64,000 nucleotides of DNA from Corynebacterium anserum. GTDB taxonomy: Bacteria; Actinomycetota; Actinomycetes; Mycobacteriales; Mycobacteriaceae. This document shows positions 35,434 through 44,604 of this stretch, piece by piece; positions within the stretch are counted from its first letter, which is position 1; each line of letters opens with the position of its first letter. The position numbers and the translations under genes were made by a program. The DNA lies in the NCBI RefSeq assembly GCF_014262665.1, contig NZ_CP046883.1:682001-746000 (forward strand), given 5' to 3'. The notes below the pieces were generated by a model. That model had not been told where the DNA came from and ran no database searches. It saw only the letters and a list, made by a program, of their open reading frames with translations.

Positions 35434-36480
35434 ATGACATCCTCTAATACACGAACCCGTGTGGCCAGCACTACGGTGGAACTCGATCCCGACGCAGTAC
35501 TTATGGTCGCCGGTCCGGCGGATGAGAACCTGCGGGTACTTGAGGATGCCATGGATGCGGATATCCTCACACGCGGTAACCATATCCATATCCGGGGCGA
35601 GGCCTCCGAGGTATCCCGAGCACGGAGGGTGCTGCAGGAGCTTATAAATATGGCTCACCGGGGCAGCCCGATCAGCCCAGAAACTACCCGCCGGGTGGTG
35701 GCGCTCGTTGAACAGCAGTCCGATATCTCTTTTGCAGATGCGACCACTCCGGCAGCTCCGATTGTCAGCTATCGCGGGAAAACGGTGCGGCCGAAGACCC
35801 TGGGGCAGCGTGAATACGTCGATGCAATCGACGACAATACCGTGGTTATCGGCAGTGGACCGGCTGGCACTGGAAAAACCTATTTGGCGATGGCAAAGGC
35901 CGTGCAGGCATTGCAGAATAAGGATGTCAACCGCATTATTTTGACCCGTCCAGCTGTGGAAGCTGGAGAGAAGTTGGGTTTTCTGCCGGGCACCTTGGGG
36001 GACAAGATCAACCCGTATCTCCGCCCGCTCCACGATGCATTGCGTGAGATGGTTGATCCAGAGTCGATCCCGCGTTTGATGGAGACAGGTGTGGTTGAAG
36101 TCGCCCCGTTGGCATATATGCGCGGGCGCACCCTCAACAACAGCTTCGTCATCCTGGACGAGGCTCAGAATACAACGCCCGCACAGATGAAGATGTTTCT
36201 CACCCGCTTGGGGTTCGGCTCCAAAATGGTGGTGACGGGGGACATGACACAAGTGGATCTTCCTGGAAAGCAAGAGTCTGGCCTCAACGTGGCACAGAAA
36301 ATTCTTCACGATGTTCCTGGCGTGCATATTGCCCGGTTAGACAACGATGATGTTGTACGTCACCACCTCGTCGGGCGCATTGTCGACGCCTATGATCGCT
36401 TCGAAGCAGAGGAGCAGCTGCGTCGAGAAGATGAAGAGGAAGCACGCGCAGAACGCATGGCACAGAGGAAGGGCAAGTAG
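35434..36480 (+). CDS. phoH: PhoH-like ATPase
   Basis: 348-residue PhoH family P-loop ATPase (PhoL/YbeZ type). The N-terminal KH-like segment is [20 protein letters not shown]. Walker A is [10 protein letters not shown] (140-149) and Walker B is [10 protein letters not shown], followed by [10 protein letters not shown]. In many bacteria it works with YbeY in ribosome maturation or RNA metabolism, and ybeY follows here directly. The start at 35434 (MTSSNTRTR) is chosen rather than an upstream ATG at 35389 that overlaps rsmE. Confidence 0.95.
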   Translation: MTSSNTRTRVASTTVELDPDAVLMVAGPADENLRVLEDAMDADILTRGNHIHIRGEASEVSRARRVLQELINMAHRGSPISPETTRRVVALVEQQSDISFADATTPAAPIVSYRGKTVRPKTLGQREYVDAIDDNTVVIGSGPAGTGKTYLAMAKAVQALQNKDVNRIILTRPAVEAGEKLGFLPGTLGDKINPYLRPLHDALREMVDPESIPRLMETGVVEVAPLAYMRGRTLNNSFVILDEAQNTTPAQMKMFLTRLGFGSKMVVTGDMTQVDLPGKQESGLNVAQKILHDVPGVHIARLDNDDVVRHHLVGRIVDAYDRFEAEEQLRREDEEEARAERMAQRKGK

Positions 36481-36482
36481 CG

Positions 36483-37091
36483 GTGAGTATCGAGGTATTT
36501 AACGAATCCGGTCGCGGTGAAGTCAACGAGGAAGAGCTGATCGATGTCGCGCGCTACGCACTCTGGACCATGGATGTGCACTCTGCTGCGGAGCTGTCGA
36601 TCCACATCGTCGACGAGGAAACCATCGCTGACCTCCACATGCGATGGATGGATCTGCCTGGACCCACGGACGTGATGAGCTTTCCGATGGATGAATTAAC
36701 CCCAGGCTGGGGCAGGAAGGATGGTCCTTCACCGTCGCCGGCGATGCTCGGAGACATCATGCTGTGCCCTGATTTTGCTGAAGGACAAGCACAGAGGGCG
36801 GGGCATTCCCTGGCCCATGAATTGGATTTGCTCACTGTGCACGGCGTGCTGCACCTGCTGGGTTTTGACCACGTTACCCCGGAAGAAGAGCAGAAGATGT
36901 TCGCTCTGCAGAATGAGATTCTGGCTAACTGGTATGACTCCCAAGAGGAACGAGGAGTGAAGTTTGCGCCGAAACCAACGGGAGCGGCTGCTTTCCCCTC
37001 GGCTGCTGATCGAGATGATACAAGCGGGATGGCGCGTCCTCATGCTGCTGATGGTGGCAGCGATGAGCCGGCTGATGAGGGCGACGCATAA
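36483..37091 (+). CDS. ybeY: Endoribonuclease YbeY (rRNA maturation)
   Basis: 202-residue zinc endoribonuclease involved in 16S rRNA 3'-end maturation. The zinc motif H-x3-D-x5-H-x5-H-type region is [19 protein letters not shown] (about 112-130). The family core ends near residue 155; the last 50 residues (Ala/Asp-rich) are an extra tail of low complexity, common in corynebacteria. The GTG start lies 2 nt after the phoH stop and the stop is 3 nt before the next gene: one tightly coupled operon. Confidence 0.95.
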   Translation: MSIEVFNESGRGEVNEEELIDVARYALWTMDVHSAAELSIHIVDEETIADLHMRWMDLPGPTDVMSFPMDELTPGWGRKDGPSPSPAMLGDIMLCPDFAEGQAQRAGHSLAHELDLLTVHGVLHLLGFDHVTPEEEQKMFALQNEILANWYDSQEERGVKFAPKPTGAAAFPSAADRDDTSGMARPHAADGGSDEPADEGDA

Positions 37092-37094
37092 CGC

Positions 37095-38543
37095 ATGGAT
37101 ACGCTAACTTTCGTCGGAATTCTCATTGGCTTTCTTACCCTCGCATTCGGCGGCGTGATTTCACTGATGGAGACCGCCGTGGGTTCCATCTCTTTGGCGC
37201 GCGTGGAGAACCTCGTCAAAGAGGAAAGGCACGGGTCAGAGCGGCTGTTGCGGGTAGTCACCGAGAAAGCCAAGCACGTGAACCTGTTGGTCCTGCTGCG
37301 TACGGTCGCCGAAGTCACCGGCGCTGTGATGACCACAGCAGTGCTCCTTCGGGTGGTGGAGAAAGACACCTGGGCAATAGTGTGGGCAGTGTTGGTGGTC
37401 ACCCTGTACCAATTCGTTGTGATCGGCGTGCTATCTCGCACTTTGGGGCGCAAGAATCCCTACACCATTTCTTTAAAATGTGCTCCCGTCCTGTTGGGTC
37501 TGTCCAAGATTTTTGGTTTGCTGGCGTGGCTGCTGGTGAAGGCCGGTAATGTTCTGACCCCGGGTGAGGGTTTCCGTGATGGCCCCTTTGCCACGGAGAT
37601 CGAACTGCGCGAAATGGTGGACATTGCCTCTGAACGCGGCATTGTGGAATCCGACGAACGTCGTATGATCCAGTCGGTTTTTGACCTGGCAGATACCACT
37701 GCCCGCACCGTCATGGTACCGCGCCCAGAAATGCTATGGATTGAGCAAGACAAAACTGTGAGCCAGGCGCTGAACCTGTGCATCCGCTCAGGGCATTCCC
37801 GGGTTCCGGTTATAGGCGAGGACGTGGATGACGTGGTGGGAGTGGCCTACCTCAAAGATCTCATCGCGCATGTTCACCGTGCGTCGGAGGAAGAGCGGCG
37901 TTTGCCCGTGCGAGATTTCATGCGTTCCGCGAAGTTCGTGCCGGATTCGCGTTTGCTGGATGACTTATTGGAGGAGATGCAGCGGGAGCAAATTCACTTG
38001 GCGATGTTGGTCGATGAATATGGTGCTATTGCTGGTCTCATCTCCATGGAGGACATCCTGGAAGAGATCGTGGGCGAGATTTCTGATGAATATGACTCCT
38101 CTGACGCTGCCCCGGTGGAGGATCTTGGAGATGGCAGCTACCGCGTGCTTGCACGGCTGAGTCTCGATGAGGTGGAGGAGTTGTTTAATGACCCGGAGAT
38201 GGTCAGCGATTTAGACCGTCAGCGGGAGAGCGAAGGTGGCGACCATGCGGAGCCGGAGAACAAAGAACCTCGCGAGGGTGATCTGGACGCACTAGAATCC
38301 CAGGCAGAGATTCCAGACATTGAATTCTCCGCTGAACAGCATGAGGAAGTGGATACCGTCGCCGGTCTCGGAGCATATGAGTTGGGACGCGTGCCACTAC
38401 CAGGTGCGGAGATTAGCACGGCCGGCTTGCATTTCCGTTTCGAGGGCGGGAAAGACCGCCGTGGGCGTATGAAGATCCGCAGTGCGGTGGTTCGCCGTGA
38501 ACCTTTCATCGACGCTACAAATGATCACAACCGCGACAGCTAA
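37095..38543 (+). CDS. HlyC/CorC-family transporter (DUF21-CBS-CorC)
   Basis: 482-residue membrane protein. The N-terminal DUF21 transmembrane domain has 3-4 helices (about 1-150). A CBS pair follows (TVMVPRPEMLWIEQD ... DVVGVAYLKDL and the second to LISMEDILEEIVGEI). The C-terminal CorC_HlyC domain is split by an acidic insert of about 45 residues (about 375-420). Members transport or sense Mg2+/Co2+ across the membrane. The position between ybeY and era is conserved in Actinobacteria. Confidence 0.93.
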   Translation: MDTLTFVGILIGFLTLAFGGVISLMETAVGSISLARVENLVKEERHGSERLLRVVTEKAKHVNLLVLLRTVAEVTGAVMTTAVLLRVVEKDTWAIVWAVLVVTLYQFVVIGVLSRTLGRKNPYTISLKCAPVLLGLSKIFGLLAWLLVKAGNVLTPGEGFRDGPFATEIELREMVDIASERGIVESDERRMIQSVFDLADTTARTVMVPRPEMLWIEQDKTVSQALNLCIRSGHSRVPVIGEDVDDVVGVAYLKDLIAHVHRASEEERRLPVRDFMRSAKFVPDSRLLDDLLEEMQREQIHLAMLVDEYGAIAGLISMEDILEEIVGEISDEYDSSDAAPVEDLGDGSYRVLARLSLDEVEELFNDPEMVSDLDRQRESEGGDHAEPENKEPREGDLDALESQAEIPDIEFSAEQHEEVDTVAGLGAYELGRVPLPGAEISTAGLHFRFEGGKDRRGRMKIRSAVVRREPFIDATNDHNRDS

Positions 38544-38551
38544 AAACAAGG

Positions 38552-39610
38552 ATGGATATGACCTCTGACCCACGGGATGGAGCCGAAGCTCCACAGAAGC
38601 AGGCAGATGCCCCAGAGTTTCCAGCGTTTATGGAAGACAACGCGTTGAGCGATGCGCCCGTGGAAGCTGTCTCGTTGACAGATGCCGCGTCGGTTCCCGC
38701 AGATTTTGCAGCCCCCGAAGGTTTTCGTTCGGGTTTTGTGAGCTTTGTTGGCCGACCAAATACCGGTAAGTCCACACTAACCAATGCCTTGGTTGGGGAA
38801 AAAATAGCTATCACGGCTGATCAACCTGAGACCACACGCCATCCTATCCGCGGTATAGTTCATCGTCCTCGCGCCCAGATTATTTTGGTAGACACGCCGG
38901 GCCTGCACCGCCCGCGTACTCTGCTGGGCGAACGTCTGAATGAAATCGTCAAGGACACGTATTCCGACGTGGATCTTATCTGTATGTGCGTGCCAGCCGA
39001 TGAAAAGATCGGGCCGGGTGATCGCTGGATCGTGGATGCTGTTCGCAAAGTTGCTCCACGCACACCTCTGATTGGTGTGGTGACTAAGTTAGACAAGGTC
39101 TCAAAGGATCGAGTCGGCGAGCAGCTTCTCGCATTGCATGAATTGCTGGGCGGCGCGGACGTAGTTCCCGTGTCCGCCACTAAAGATGTGCAGCTTGAGG
39201 TATTGAAAGACGTCCTGACAGAGCATTTGCCGGAAGGGCCGAAATTCTACCCGGATGACCATGTCACTGATGATGACCGAGACACCCGCATGGCTGAGCT
39301 GATTCGAGAGGCTGCTTTGGCAGGTCTTCATGATGAGCTGCCACATTCTGTCGCTGTTCAGATTGATGAAGTGATGCCGAGCCCCACCCGCGAGGGCGTA
39401 CTTAATGTCCATGCAGTGATCTTCGTAGAACGTGAGGGACAAAAGGCGATCCTTCGTGGCAAAGGTGGGCGCCGCCTGTCGAAAACCGTGCATGATGCGC
39501 GCAAGGAGATCATCGACTTGGTGGGACAGAATGTGTATTTGGATGTGAGACTCAAGGTAGCGAAGAATTGGCAGTCTGATCCAAAGCAGTTGGGGCGCAT
39601 GGGGTTCTAG
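38552..39610 (+). CDS. era: Ribosome-assembly GTPase Era
   Basis: 352-residue GTPase that binds the 3' end of 16S rRNA. G1 is GRPNTGKS (67-74), G3 is DTPGLHRPR and G4 is TKLDKV (Thr in place of the usual Asn, as in other actinobacterial Era). The C-terminal KH domain carries the typical VFVEREGQKAIL-GKGGRRL segment. The N-terminus has about 55 extra acidic residues before the G domain. Met3 at 38558 is an alternative start. It is the last gene of the rsmE-era group before an inserted accessory gene. Confidence 0.95.
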   Translation: MDMTSDPRDGAEAPQKQADAPEFPAFMEDNALSDAPVEAVSLTDAASVPADFAAPEGFRSGFVSFVGRPNTGKSTLTNALVGEKIAITADQPETTRHPIRGIVHRPRAQIILVDTPGLHRPRTLLGERLNEIVKDTYSDVDLICMCVPADEKIGPGDRWIVDAVRKVAPRTPLIGVVTKLDKVSKDRVGEQLLALHELLGGADVVPVSATKDVQLEVLKDVLTEHLPEGPKFYPDDHVTDDDRDTRMAELIREAALAGLHDELPHSVAVQIDEVMPSPTREGVLNVHAVIFVEREGQKAILRGKGGRRLSKTVHDARKEIIDLVGQNVYLDVRLKVAKNWQSDPKQLGRMGF

Positions 39611-39701
39611 TTTTCATTATAGGAAGAACACTTTTTGGTCTGTGTATATCCATTGTGATCAGGAGTTTTGGGTTGTAGTGCCTGTCTGCTGGTGAACCTT
39701 C

Positions 39702-39712
39702 GGGGGGGGGGG
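39702..39712 (+). repeat. Homopolymeric tract of 11 G
   Basis: An uninterrupted run of 11 G about 126 bp before the next ATG, in an otherwise A+T-rich spacer. Tracts of this length slip during replication and can alter promoter spacing; they are also a common place for sequencing error. Confidence 0.85.
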
Positions 39713-39837
39713 AGCCTTCCTTGAAGAATATTTCGACAAACGAAGAATTTTCTCAGATAATCAAAGATGTTACTAACCAAAGAACATTCTTTTGGTTGTA
39801 ATTTTAGAGATTTTGGGCTTTATCTATGGAGGTTCTA

Positions 39838-40632
39838 ATGGCAACTACTGATATTTTGCTTGCTCCGGGCGAACGTGGGCTTTACAGCAGATCTTTTAGA
39901 CCAAATCTGGTTCTTTTCTGGCTCCGTACGCAAATGGTTGTAACTAACAAGCGCATTGCGGTGAAGTATCCGAATACGGTTCTTGGCGTGATCCCGCTAG
40001 GTTTCGAGGAGCGTTCGATGCCTATGGGGTCGGTTGCTGGAGTTACCACTTCATTTAAAGTGTTCCTCGGTCCTCTCCTTTTTCATAGTTTTCTCGCTTT
40101 AATTTTCTTTATATTAATGTTCAATGGAGGTGTAGGATTTAATTCGCTTTTGTTTTTGATTTTATTCTCCCTTTTTGCAGCGTTTGCGGCTAGCGCTATT
40201 CGTTCTTCAATGGTTGTCACTAATAACGGCGGAGGTATTCAAACGAATACCGTTTCCTTCCTAGAGAAGGGAGCTTTGGAGGATTTCAAGAACAAGGCTA
40301 ATGAGATTATCTACTCTGCCTCTGACGGCGGAACTTCTTGGACTGACAGCTATCGCGACAATTCCCAAGGTTTTCAAAATGCGATCGGTGGTCAGCAACA
40401 GTTTGGTCAACAACAGTACGGTCCTCAATCACACATTTATGGTGCTCAACAACAGTACGGTCCTCAATCACACAATTATGGGGCTCAACAACAGTTTGCT
40501 ACATCTCAGAATTCCCAGCAGTCTTTCAGTAATCCTGAGTTTACTCGACCTCTGGAAGGTGGAGGTCAACATAATGACGGTCAGATCGGAGACGTAGCAA
40601 ACAAGGCTAACGAAGCTTCTAATAACCAGTAG
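39838..40632 (+). CDS. A+T-rich membrane protein with PH-like domain and Gln/Tyr repeats
   Basis: 264 residues. An N-terminal part resembling bacterial PH-like membrane domains (LAPGERGLYSRSFRPN, VVTNKRIAVKYP) is followed by two adjacent hydrophobic segments (about 75-120), a short soluble part (GALEDFKNKANEIIYSA), and a Gln/Tyr/Gly-rich repeat tail. The start is ATG 39838, since GGAGG lies 5 nt before it; ATG 39826 overlaps that ribosome binding site. Base composition is clearly A+T-richer than era and recO on either side, which suggests insertion into the conserved era-recO order. Confidence 0.72.
   Translation: MATTDILLAPGERGLYSRSFRPNLVLFWLRTQMVVTNKRIAVKYPNTVLGVIPLGFEERSMPMGSVAGVTTSFKVFLGPLLFHSFLALIFFILMFNGGVGFNSLLFLILFSLFAAFAASAIRSSMVVTNNGGGIQTNTVSFLEKGALEDFKNKANEIIYSASDGGTSWTDSYRDNSQGFQNAIGGQQQFGQQQYGPQSHIYGAQQQYGPQSHNYGAQQQFATSQNSQQSFSNPEFTRPLEGGGQHNDGQIGDVANKANEASNNQ
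40408..40485 (+). repeat. Two in-frame 39-bp tandem repeats
   Basis: Units 40408-40446 and 40447-40485 are almost identical and encode QQQYGPQSHIYGA and QQQYGPQSHNYGA. A partial third copy begins at 40486. The unit length is a multiple of three, so copy-number change keeps the frame. Confidence 0.9.
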
Positions 40633-40672
40633 TAATCAAAGCTGTGCCGTTCGGGCTCCTATACTGGCTACC

Positions 40673-41467
40673 ATGACGTCGGCACACTCAGCGCAACCAG
40701 CGCGACCTTCCGCGCCTCGTCGTCGTAGGGGATCTCGCCCTAGCTATCGAGACGAGGCGTTTGTGCTGCGTACCTACAAGCTAGGTGAGGCGGATCTGAT
40801 CCTTGTGCTGTTGACTGCGGAGCACGGTGTGATCCGTGCGGTAGCCAAGGGGGCGCGTAAAACAACATCGCGTTTCGGGGCTCGGTTGGACCGCTTTTCG
40901 CGTGTCAACGTGCAGATTTATCCGTCATCTCAACCGGGCAATGCGGGGCTGGGGAAGCTGACCGACGCAGCTACGGTGGCTACCTATGCCCCAACAATTG
41001 TTGCGGATCCAGATCTTTTCTTCGCTGCTTCAGCATTGTTGGAAATGGCGTTAGTGTTCGCCGACTCTGATATTTTTTTCCTGCTCGACGTTACACTGTC
41101 CACCTTGGCCAAGCCTGAACTCGTGTTGCCACCGGTCTCGGTTGTTGATCAATTCGTCCTTCATTGTCTTGAACAAGCAGGATGGGCACCCTCGCTTGTG
41201 GACTGCGCACAGTGTGGAAAACGGGGGCCTCACCGTGCCTTTCACCCCTTAGCTGGCGGTGCGGTATGTGCATTGTGTCGGCCGCCAGGAGCGATCACTC
41301 CTCCAACGGAAGCTGTGCATGTTCTATGGCTATTGTCTAATAGACGTGATCAACAGGCCGGCGAGATTTTACGGGATAAGGATATAGCCGCCGCGGCTCA
41401 TGAGCTCTTGCTCAGCCATGTGAGGAATCACGTGGAGGCGCCGTGTAAGGCATATGGTGCTTTGTAG
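40673..41467 (+). CDS. recO: DNA repair protein RecO
   Basis: 264-residue RecO, the annealing and RecA-loading factor of the RecFOR pathway. The N-terminal OB fold is [20 protein letters not shown]. The central helical domain carries a zinc-binding CxxC pair (CAQCGK ... CALCRPPG), as in actinobacterial RecO. A basic, Pro-rich extension precedes the OB fold. It is followed closely by uppS, as in other corynebacteria. Confidence 0.94.
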   Translation: MTSAHSAQPARPSAPRRRRGSRPSYRDEAFVLRTYKLGEADLILVLLTAEHGVIRAVAKGARKTTSRFGARLDRFSRVNVQIYPSSQPGNAGLGKLTDAATVATYAPTIVADPDLFFAASALLEMALVFADSDIFFLLDVTLSTLAKPELVLPPVSVVDQFVLHCLEQAGWAPSLVDCAQCGKRGPHRAFHPLAGGAVCALCRPPGAITPPTEAVHVLWLLSNRRDQQAGEILRDKDIAAAAHELLLSHVRNHVEAPCKAYGAL

Positions 41468-41517
41468 AACCAAAAATTGTGTTTTGCCCTGCGCGATGTT
41501 TTGGCAAGATAGTAAGG

Positions 41518-42258
41518 GTGAGTTTACCTGAGATTGAGCGTTCATCCATCCCCTCGGAATTGATACCGCGCCATATCGCGCTAGTTATGGACGGTAATGG
41601 GCGTTGGGCGGAAGAACGCGGAATGGCTCGTACCGAGGGGCACAAACGCGGCGAAGCAGTGCTTGTGTCCTTAGTGGAGGAGTGCATCGAACTGGGGGTG
41701 GACTATCTGTCCGCGTACGCATTCTCTACGGAGAACTGGCGTCGGTCAGCCGACGAAGTGCGTTTTTTGATGGGCTTTAACCGTGACGTGTTACGTCGCC
41801 AGCGTGACTACCTCAATTCCTTGGGGGTGCGCGTGCGTTGGGCTGGGCGGCGTCCTCGCCTGTGGCGTTCGGTCATTTCGGAGCTGGAAAAGGCCGAGGA
41901 ATTAACAAAAGATAACACCACGATGACCCTAGCTATGTGCGTTAATTACGGTGGTAGAGCAGAAATCGTGGATGCAGCCCGTGCGATCTCCGAGGATGTT
42001 GCTAGGGGAGTGATGACACCACGTCAGGTCAATGAGTCCACGTTCGCGCAGTACCTTGATGAACCGGATATGCCAGACGTCGATCTTTTCCTACGTCCGT
42101 CGGGGGAGATGCGCACCTCGAACTTCTTGCCATGGCAGTCCGTTTATGCGGAGATGGTGTACCAGGACGTGCTGTTTCCGGATTACACGCCTCATCACTT
42201 GCGTGCTGCCGTGTTGGAATACGCACAGCGAGACCGCCGATTCGGTGGCGTGAAGTAA
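41518..42258 (+). CDS. uppS: Isoprenyl (polyprenyl) diphosphate synthase, UppS family
   Basis: Cis-prenyltransferase making the polyprenyl carrier lipid for cell-wall synthesis. Signature motifs are [16 protein letters not shown] (catalytic Asp), [13 protein letters not shown], and the C-terminal [22 protein letters not shown] with [15 protein letters not shown] at 41518 gives 246 residues, the usual length. The frame is open to another GTG at 41479 (259 residues). Neither start has a good ribosome binding site, so the choice rests on family length. Confidence 0.94.
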   Translation: MSLPEIERSSIPSELIPRHIALVMDGNGRWAEERGMARTEGHKRGEAVLVSLVEECIELGVDYLSAYAFSTENWRRSADEVRFLMGFNRDVLRRQRDYLNSLGVRVRWAGRRPRLWRSVISELEKAEELTKDNTTMTLAMCVNYGGRAEIVDAARAISEDVARGVMTPRQVNESTFAQYLDEPDMPDVDLFLRPSGEMRTSNFLPWQSVYAEMVYQDVLFPDYTPHHLRAAVLEYAQRDRRFGGVK

Positions 42259-42283
42259 GTCAGAGAGAAGGATTTCGCGCCCC

Positions 42284-43447
42284 ATGATGATGTCCCCTAA
42301 TCCCGCTGATCACCCTCATCGTGACACCTCTGACATCGAGCCCCACCCAACTCCGGTGGAACAGCCCACGCGCCGGCAAATTAATCGTTGGCGCAAGCAT
42401 TTGGCCAATGAACGTGCCGAAGGTGCGGTCTACAGAGAATTGGCGAGGAAGAAGACGGGGGAGGAGCGCGATATTCTTCTCGCAATTGCTGAGGCCGAAG
42501 CTCGCCACGAGAAGTACTGGCGTAAGCGTTTGGGAGAACACGTAGGCATGCCGCGGCAGGCGAGTTTGAGCACCCGCATCATGGCATGGATGGCACGGCA
42601 TTTTGGTTCGGTGTTTGTTCTGGCCATGATGCAGACTGCCGAGACCAGAAATGACTATGTGAAGGACACGGACGCGACCGAACAAATGATTGCCGATGAG
42701 GCAATACACGCTGAGGTTGTTCGTGGCTTAGCTGCTCGCGGTCGTGCGAAGATGTCAGGTGATTTTCGTGCTGCCATTTTTGGAGCTAATGATGGCTTGG
42801 TATCCAACCTCGCATTGGTATTGGGCATGGTCGGCACCGGAGTCAATGCCGCTGTGGTGTTGGTTACCGGCTTGACAGGTTTACTAGCCGGCGCGTTGTC
42901 CATGGCTGCAGGTGAGTACGTGTCAGTGAGTTCGCAAAAGGAATTGCTAGATGCAAATACTCCTGCGCCAGAGGCGACAGAATCGCTGCCGAAGTTAGAC
43001 ATGGAAGAAAACGAACTAGAGCTCGTGTACCGAGCGCGCGGGATGAGCGTAGAAGATGCAAAAGCCAAGGCGCAGCGCGTTTTTGAACAGATGACGCTCA
43101 CTGGAGATCTACTAGATGGTTCGGATTCCGCCGGTGTGGACGATGTCGCCGCGGATGCCACGGAGCTAGGCGGTTCTGGCCTGTCCGCAGCAATTTCCAG
43201 TTTCTTGTGCTTCGGTGTGGGAGCCCTAATCCCCGTCATGCCTTATATCTTCGGCATGGAGGGAATGGCTGCGGCGGTTACTGCTTGTGTGTTGGTGGGA
43301 ATCGTGTTGCTCATGACAGGAGCGATCGTCGGGGTGCTGTCCGGCGTTAGCCCAGCGAAACGTGCTGGACGTCAGCTCCTTATTGGTTATGGAGCCGCTG
43401 CCGTGACGTATGTGCTGGGAATGGCATTTGGAGTGAGTGTGGGATAG
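42284..43447 (+). CDS. Ferritin-like/VIT1 fusion iron-manganese transporter
   Basis: 387 residues. The N-terminal ferritin-like domain (about 30-150) has paired ExxH-type metal motifs (EAEARHEKYW at about 70-79; ADEAIHAE at about 137-144). A CCC1/VIT1-type membrane domain follows (FGANDGLVSNLALVLGM, LAGALSMAAGEYVSVSSQ) with five hydrophobic helices. This is the layout of the membrane-bound ferritin MbfA/erythrin-VIT family, which exports iron and protects against peroxide. A cytosolic insert (about 225-290) separates helices 2 and 3. The next gene, in convergent orientation, is zur. Confidence 0.9.
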   Translation: MMMSPNPADHPHRDTSDIEPHPTPVEQPTRRQINRWRKHLANERAEGAVYRELARKKTGEERDILLAIAEAEARHEKYWRKRLGEHVGMPRQASLSTRIMAWMARHFGSVFVLAMMQTAETRNDYVKDTDATEQMIADEAIHAEVVRGLAARGRAKMSGDFRAAIFGANDGLVSNLALVLGMVGTGVNAAVVLVTGLTGLLAGALSMAAGEYVSVSSQKELLDANTPAPEATESLPKLDMEENELELVYRARGMSVEDAKAKAQRVFEQMTLTGDLLDGSDSAGVDDVAADATELGGSGLSAAISSFLCFGVGALIPVMPYIFGMEGMAAAVTACVLVGIVLLMTGAIVGVLSGVSPAKRAGRQLLIGYGAAAVTYVLGMAFGVSVG

Positions 43448-43592
43448 CTGCGACGGATTGGGCTGTTCGGTACGCTGCCGGTTGGATCCCGCTTGAGGCC
43501 GGGGTGTGGCGGATTGAGGTTGGGGGTTCGGCAGCTAGAGGTTATGGGCGGCGGCCTGCGGCCGAATTGCCGCGGCTTGCGGATGAAGGAAA

Positions 43593-44024
43593 CTATTTGT
43601 CGACGCAGCTTTCGCAGAGTCCGAAAATTTCGGCTGTGTGGCCAGACTTCTTGAAGCCGTATTTTGCCGCGGTTTCTTCAGCCCACGCTTCGACGGGACC
43701 GCCATCGATTTCCACTGTGGTGCGGCAATTGGTGCAGACAAGGTGATGATGGTGAGTCTCCATTGCACAGCTGCGGTAGAGAGTTTCTCCAGAGCTGTCG
43801 TGAAGTGTGTCGATTGCTCCAAGATCAGAGAGCTGTTGCAATGTCCGGTAGACGGTGGTGAGCCCCACTTTTTGCCCGTTATTCGTGAGCATGAGATGGA
43901 TATCCTGCGCAGACGCAAACGTGGTGATTCCTTCCAGTGCATCTTGAACCGCTGCGCGCTGGCGGGTGTTGCGTTGGCCAATTTTTGGGCGAGCGGATGG
44001 GGTTTTATTCGTGCGCGCTGGCAT
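43593..44024 (-). CDS. zur: Fur-family zinc uptake regulator
   Basis: 143-residue metalloregulator. The N-terminal winged helix contains GLTTVYRTLQQLSDLGAI. The structural zinc site is made of C97/C100 (CTNC) and C137/C140 (CESC), and the His cluster HHHH (91-94) provides sensory ligands. The spacing fits FurB/Zur of Actinobacteria. AGGAGA lies 7 nt before the ATG. A dyad resembling a Zur box lies 26 bp upstream, suggesting autoregulation. Confidence 0.9.
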   Translation of the reverse strand: MPARTNKTPSARPKIGQRNTRQRAAVQDALEGITTFASAQDIHLMLTNNGQKVGLTTVYRTLQQLSDLGAIDTLHDSSGETLYRSCAMETHHHHLVCTNCRTTVEIDGGPVEAWAEETAAKYGFKKSGHTAEIFGLCESCVDK

Positions 44025-44049
44025 AGAAAGGTCTCCTGGAGCTGGTAGT

Positions 44050-44062
44050 GAAAACTATTCTC
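44050..44062. promoter_or_regulatory. Possible Zur/Fur box upstream of zur
   Basis: GAAAACTATTCTC is an imperfect dyad resembling the GAAAAT-n-ATTTTC class of actinobacterial Zur boxes. It lies upstream of the zur start. One arm is degenerate, so this is only a candidate. Confidence 0.35.
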
Positions 44063-44236
44063 TACAGTAGACGGCACAACGTGTATTTTCAATAAGTTGC
44101 CAATAGTGGCTGTTGGCCTATGTGGTTTTGTGGATGCGTGAGATGTAAAAGTGAATAGTGGTGCGCCTGGTTCTAAAAGTTTTTGCCTCTGAAATGCATC
44201 AACACGGCATTCGCCTACTTTTCATTGAGTAATAAC

Positions 44237-44264
44237 TTGACAACAGAGCTATATGTCCTATGAT
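44237..44264 (+). promoter_or_regulatory. Strong SigA-type promoter for small RNA
   Basis: Consensus -35 TTGACA (44237-44242), 16-nt spacer, -10 TATGAT (44259-44264). No protein gene starts directly downstream; a structured RNA with a terminator does. Confidence 0.75.
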
Positions 44265-44270
44265 TGATGA

Positions 44271-44401
44271 CAGTTCCTCCTCGGTGTGGCGTGATCCCCC
44301 CCTTCGCTTCACCGAATTAGCGGGGGAACAGGCCCCATTCTCTTCGGAGAACAGTGCGGCCGGGACCCGTGGTAAATCCCCCCTAACCACGGGTCCTTTT
44401 T
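44271..44401 (+). ncRNA. Candidate 6C-type small RNA with C-rich hairpin loops
   Basis: An independent transcription unit of about 130 nt, bounded by a consensus promoter and an intrinsic terminator. Hairpin 1 (44282-44314) has CGGTG/CACCG and GCG/CGC stems around a loop with seven C (44296-44302). A GGCC/GGCC-closed hairpin with TTCTC-TTCG-GAGAA follows. The terminator hairpin (44363-44396) has an 11-bp stem and a loop with exactly six C (44378-44383). Two hairpins with six or more C in the loop are the hallmark of the actinobacterial 6C RNA family. The middle hairpin and the flanking GGGGG (44322-44326) are extra features. The transcript start is inferred. Confidence 0.6.
44363..44401 (+). 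terminator. Rho-independent terminator with six-C loop
   Basis: GGACCCGTGGT (44363-44373) pairs perfectly with ACCACGGGTCC (44386-44396) and is followed by TTTTT. It forms the 3' end of the candidate small RNA. Confidence 0.88.
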
Positions 44402-44604
44402 ATATTCAGCGAAGCTCCTTCTGAGGGCGCAGATCGGGACACCCAAATAAGCACAGCTGAGGGACGTGCACTGGTACCCAGTGAGTCTAGGTAACCCGTT
44501 CAGATAGCATGCTTCATAGCATCAATGGGTCGATAAAACAGAGTCACGCCATAGCGGCTAGGATGTGGTGGAGTAAGAAACAACTACAAGGAGTAGCGCT
44601 AAAT

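Noticed and set aside
44405..44604. T-box or other riboswitch leader for glyS, and an upstream glyS start at 44509
   Set aside because: No T-box core such as AGGGTGGNACCGCG is present, and the terminator upstream belongs to a separate promoter-driven RNA. The extra codons do not match the family N-terminus.
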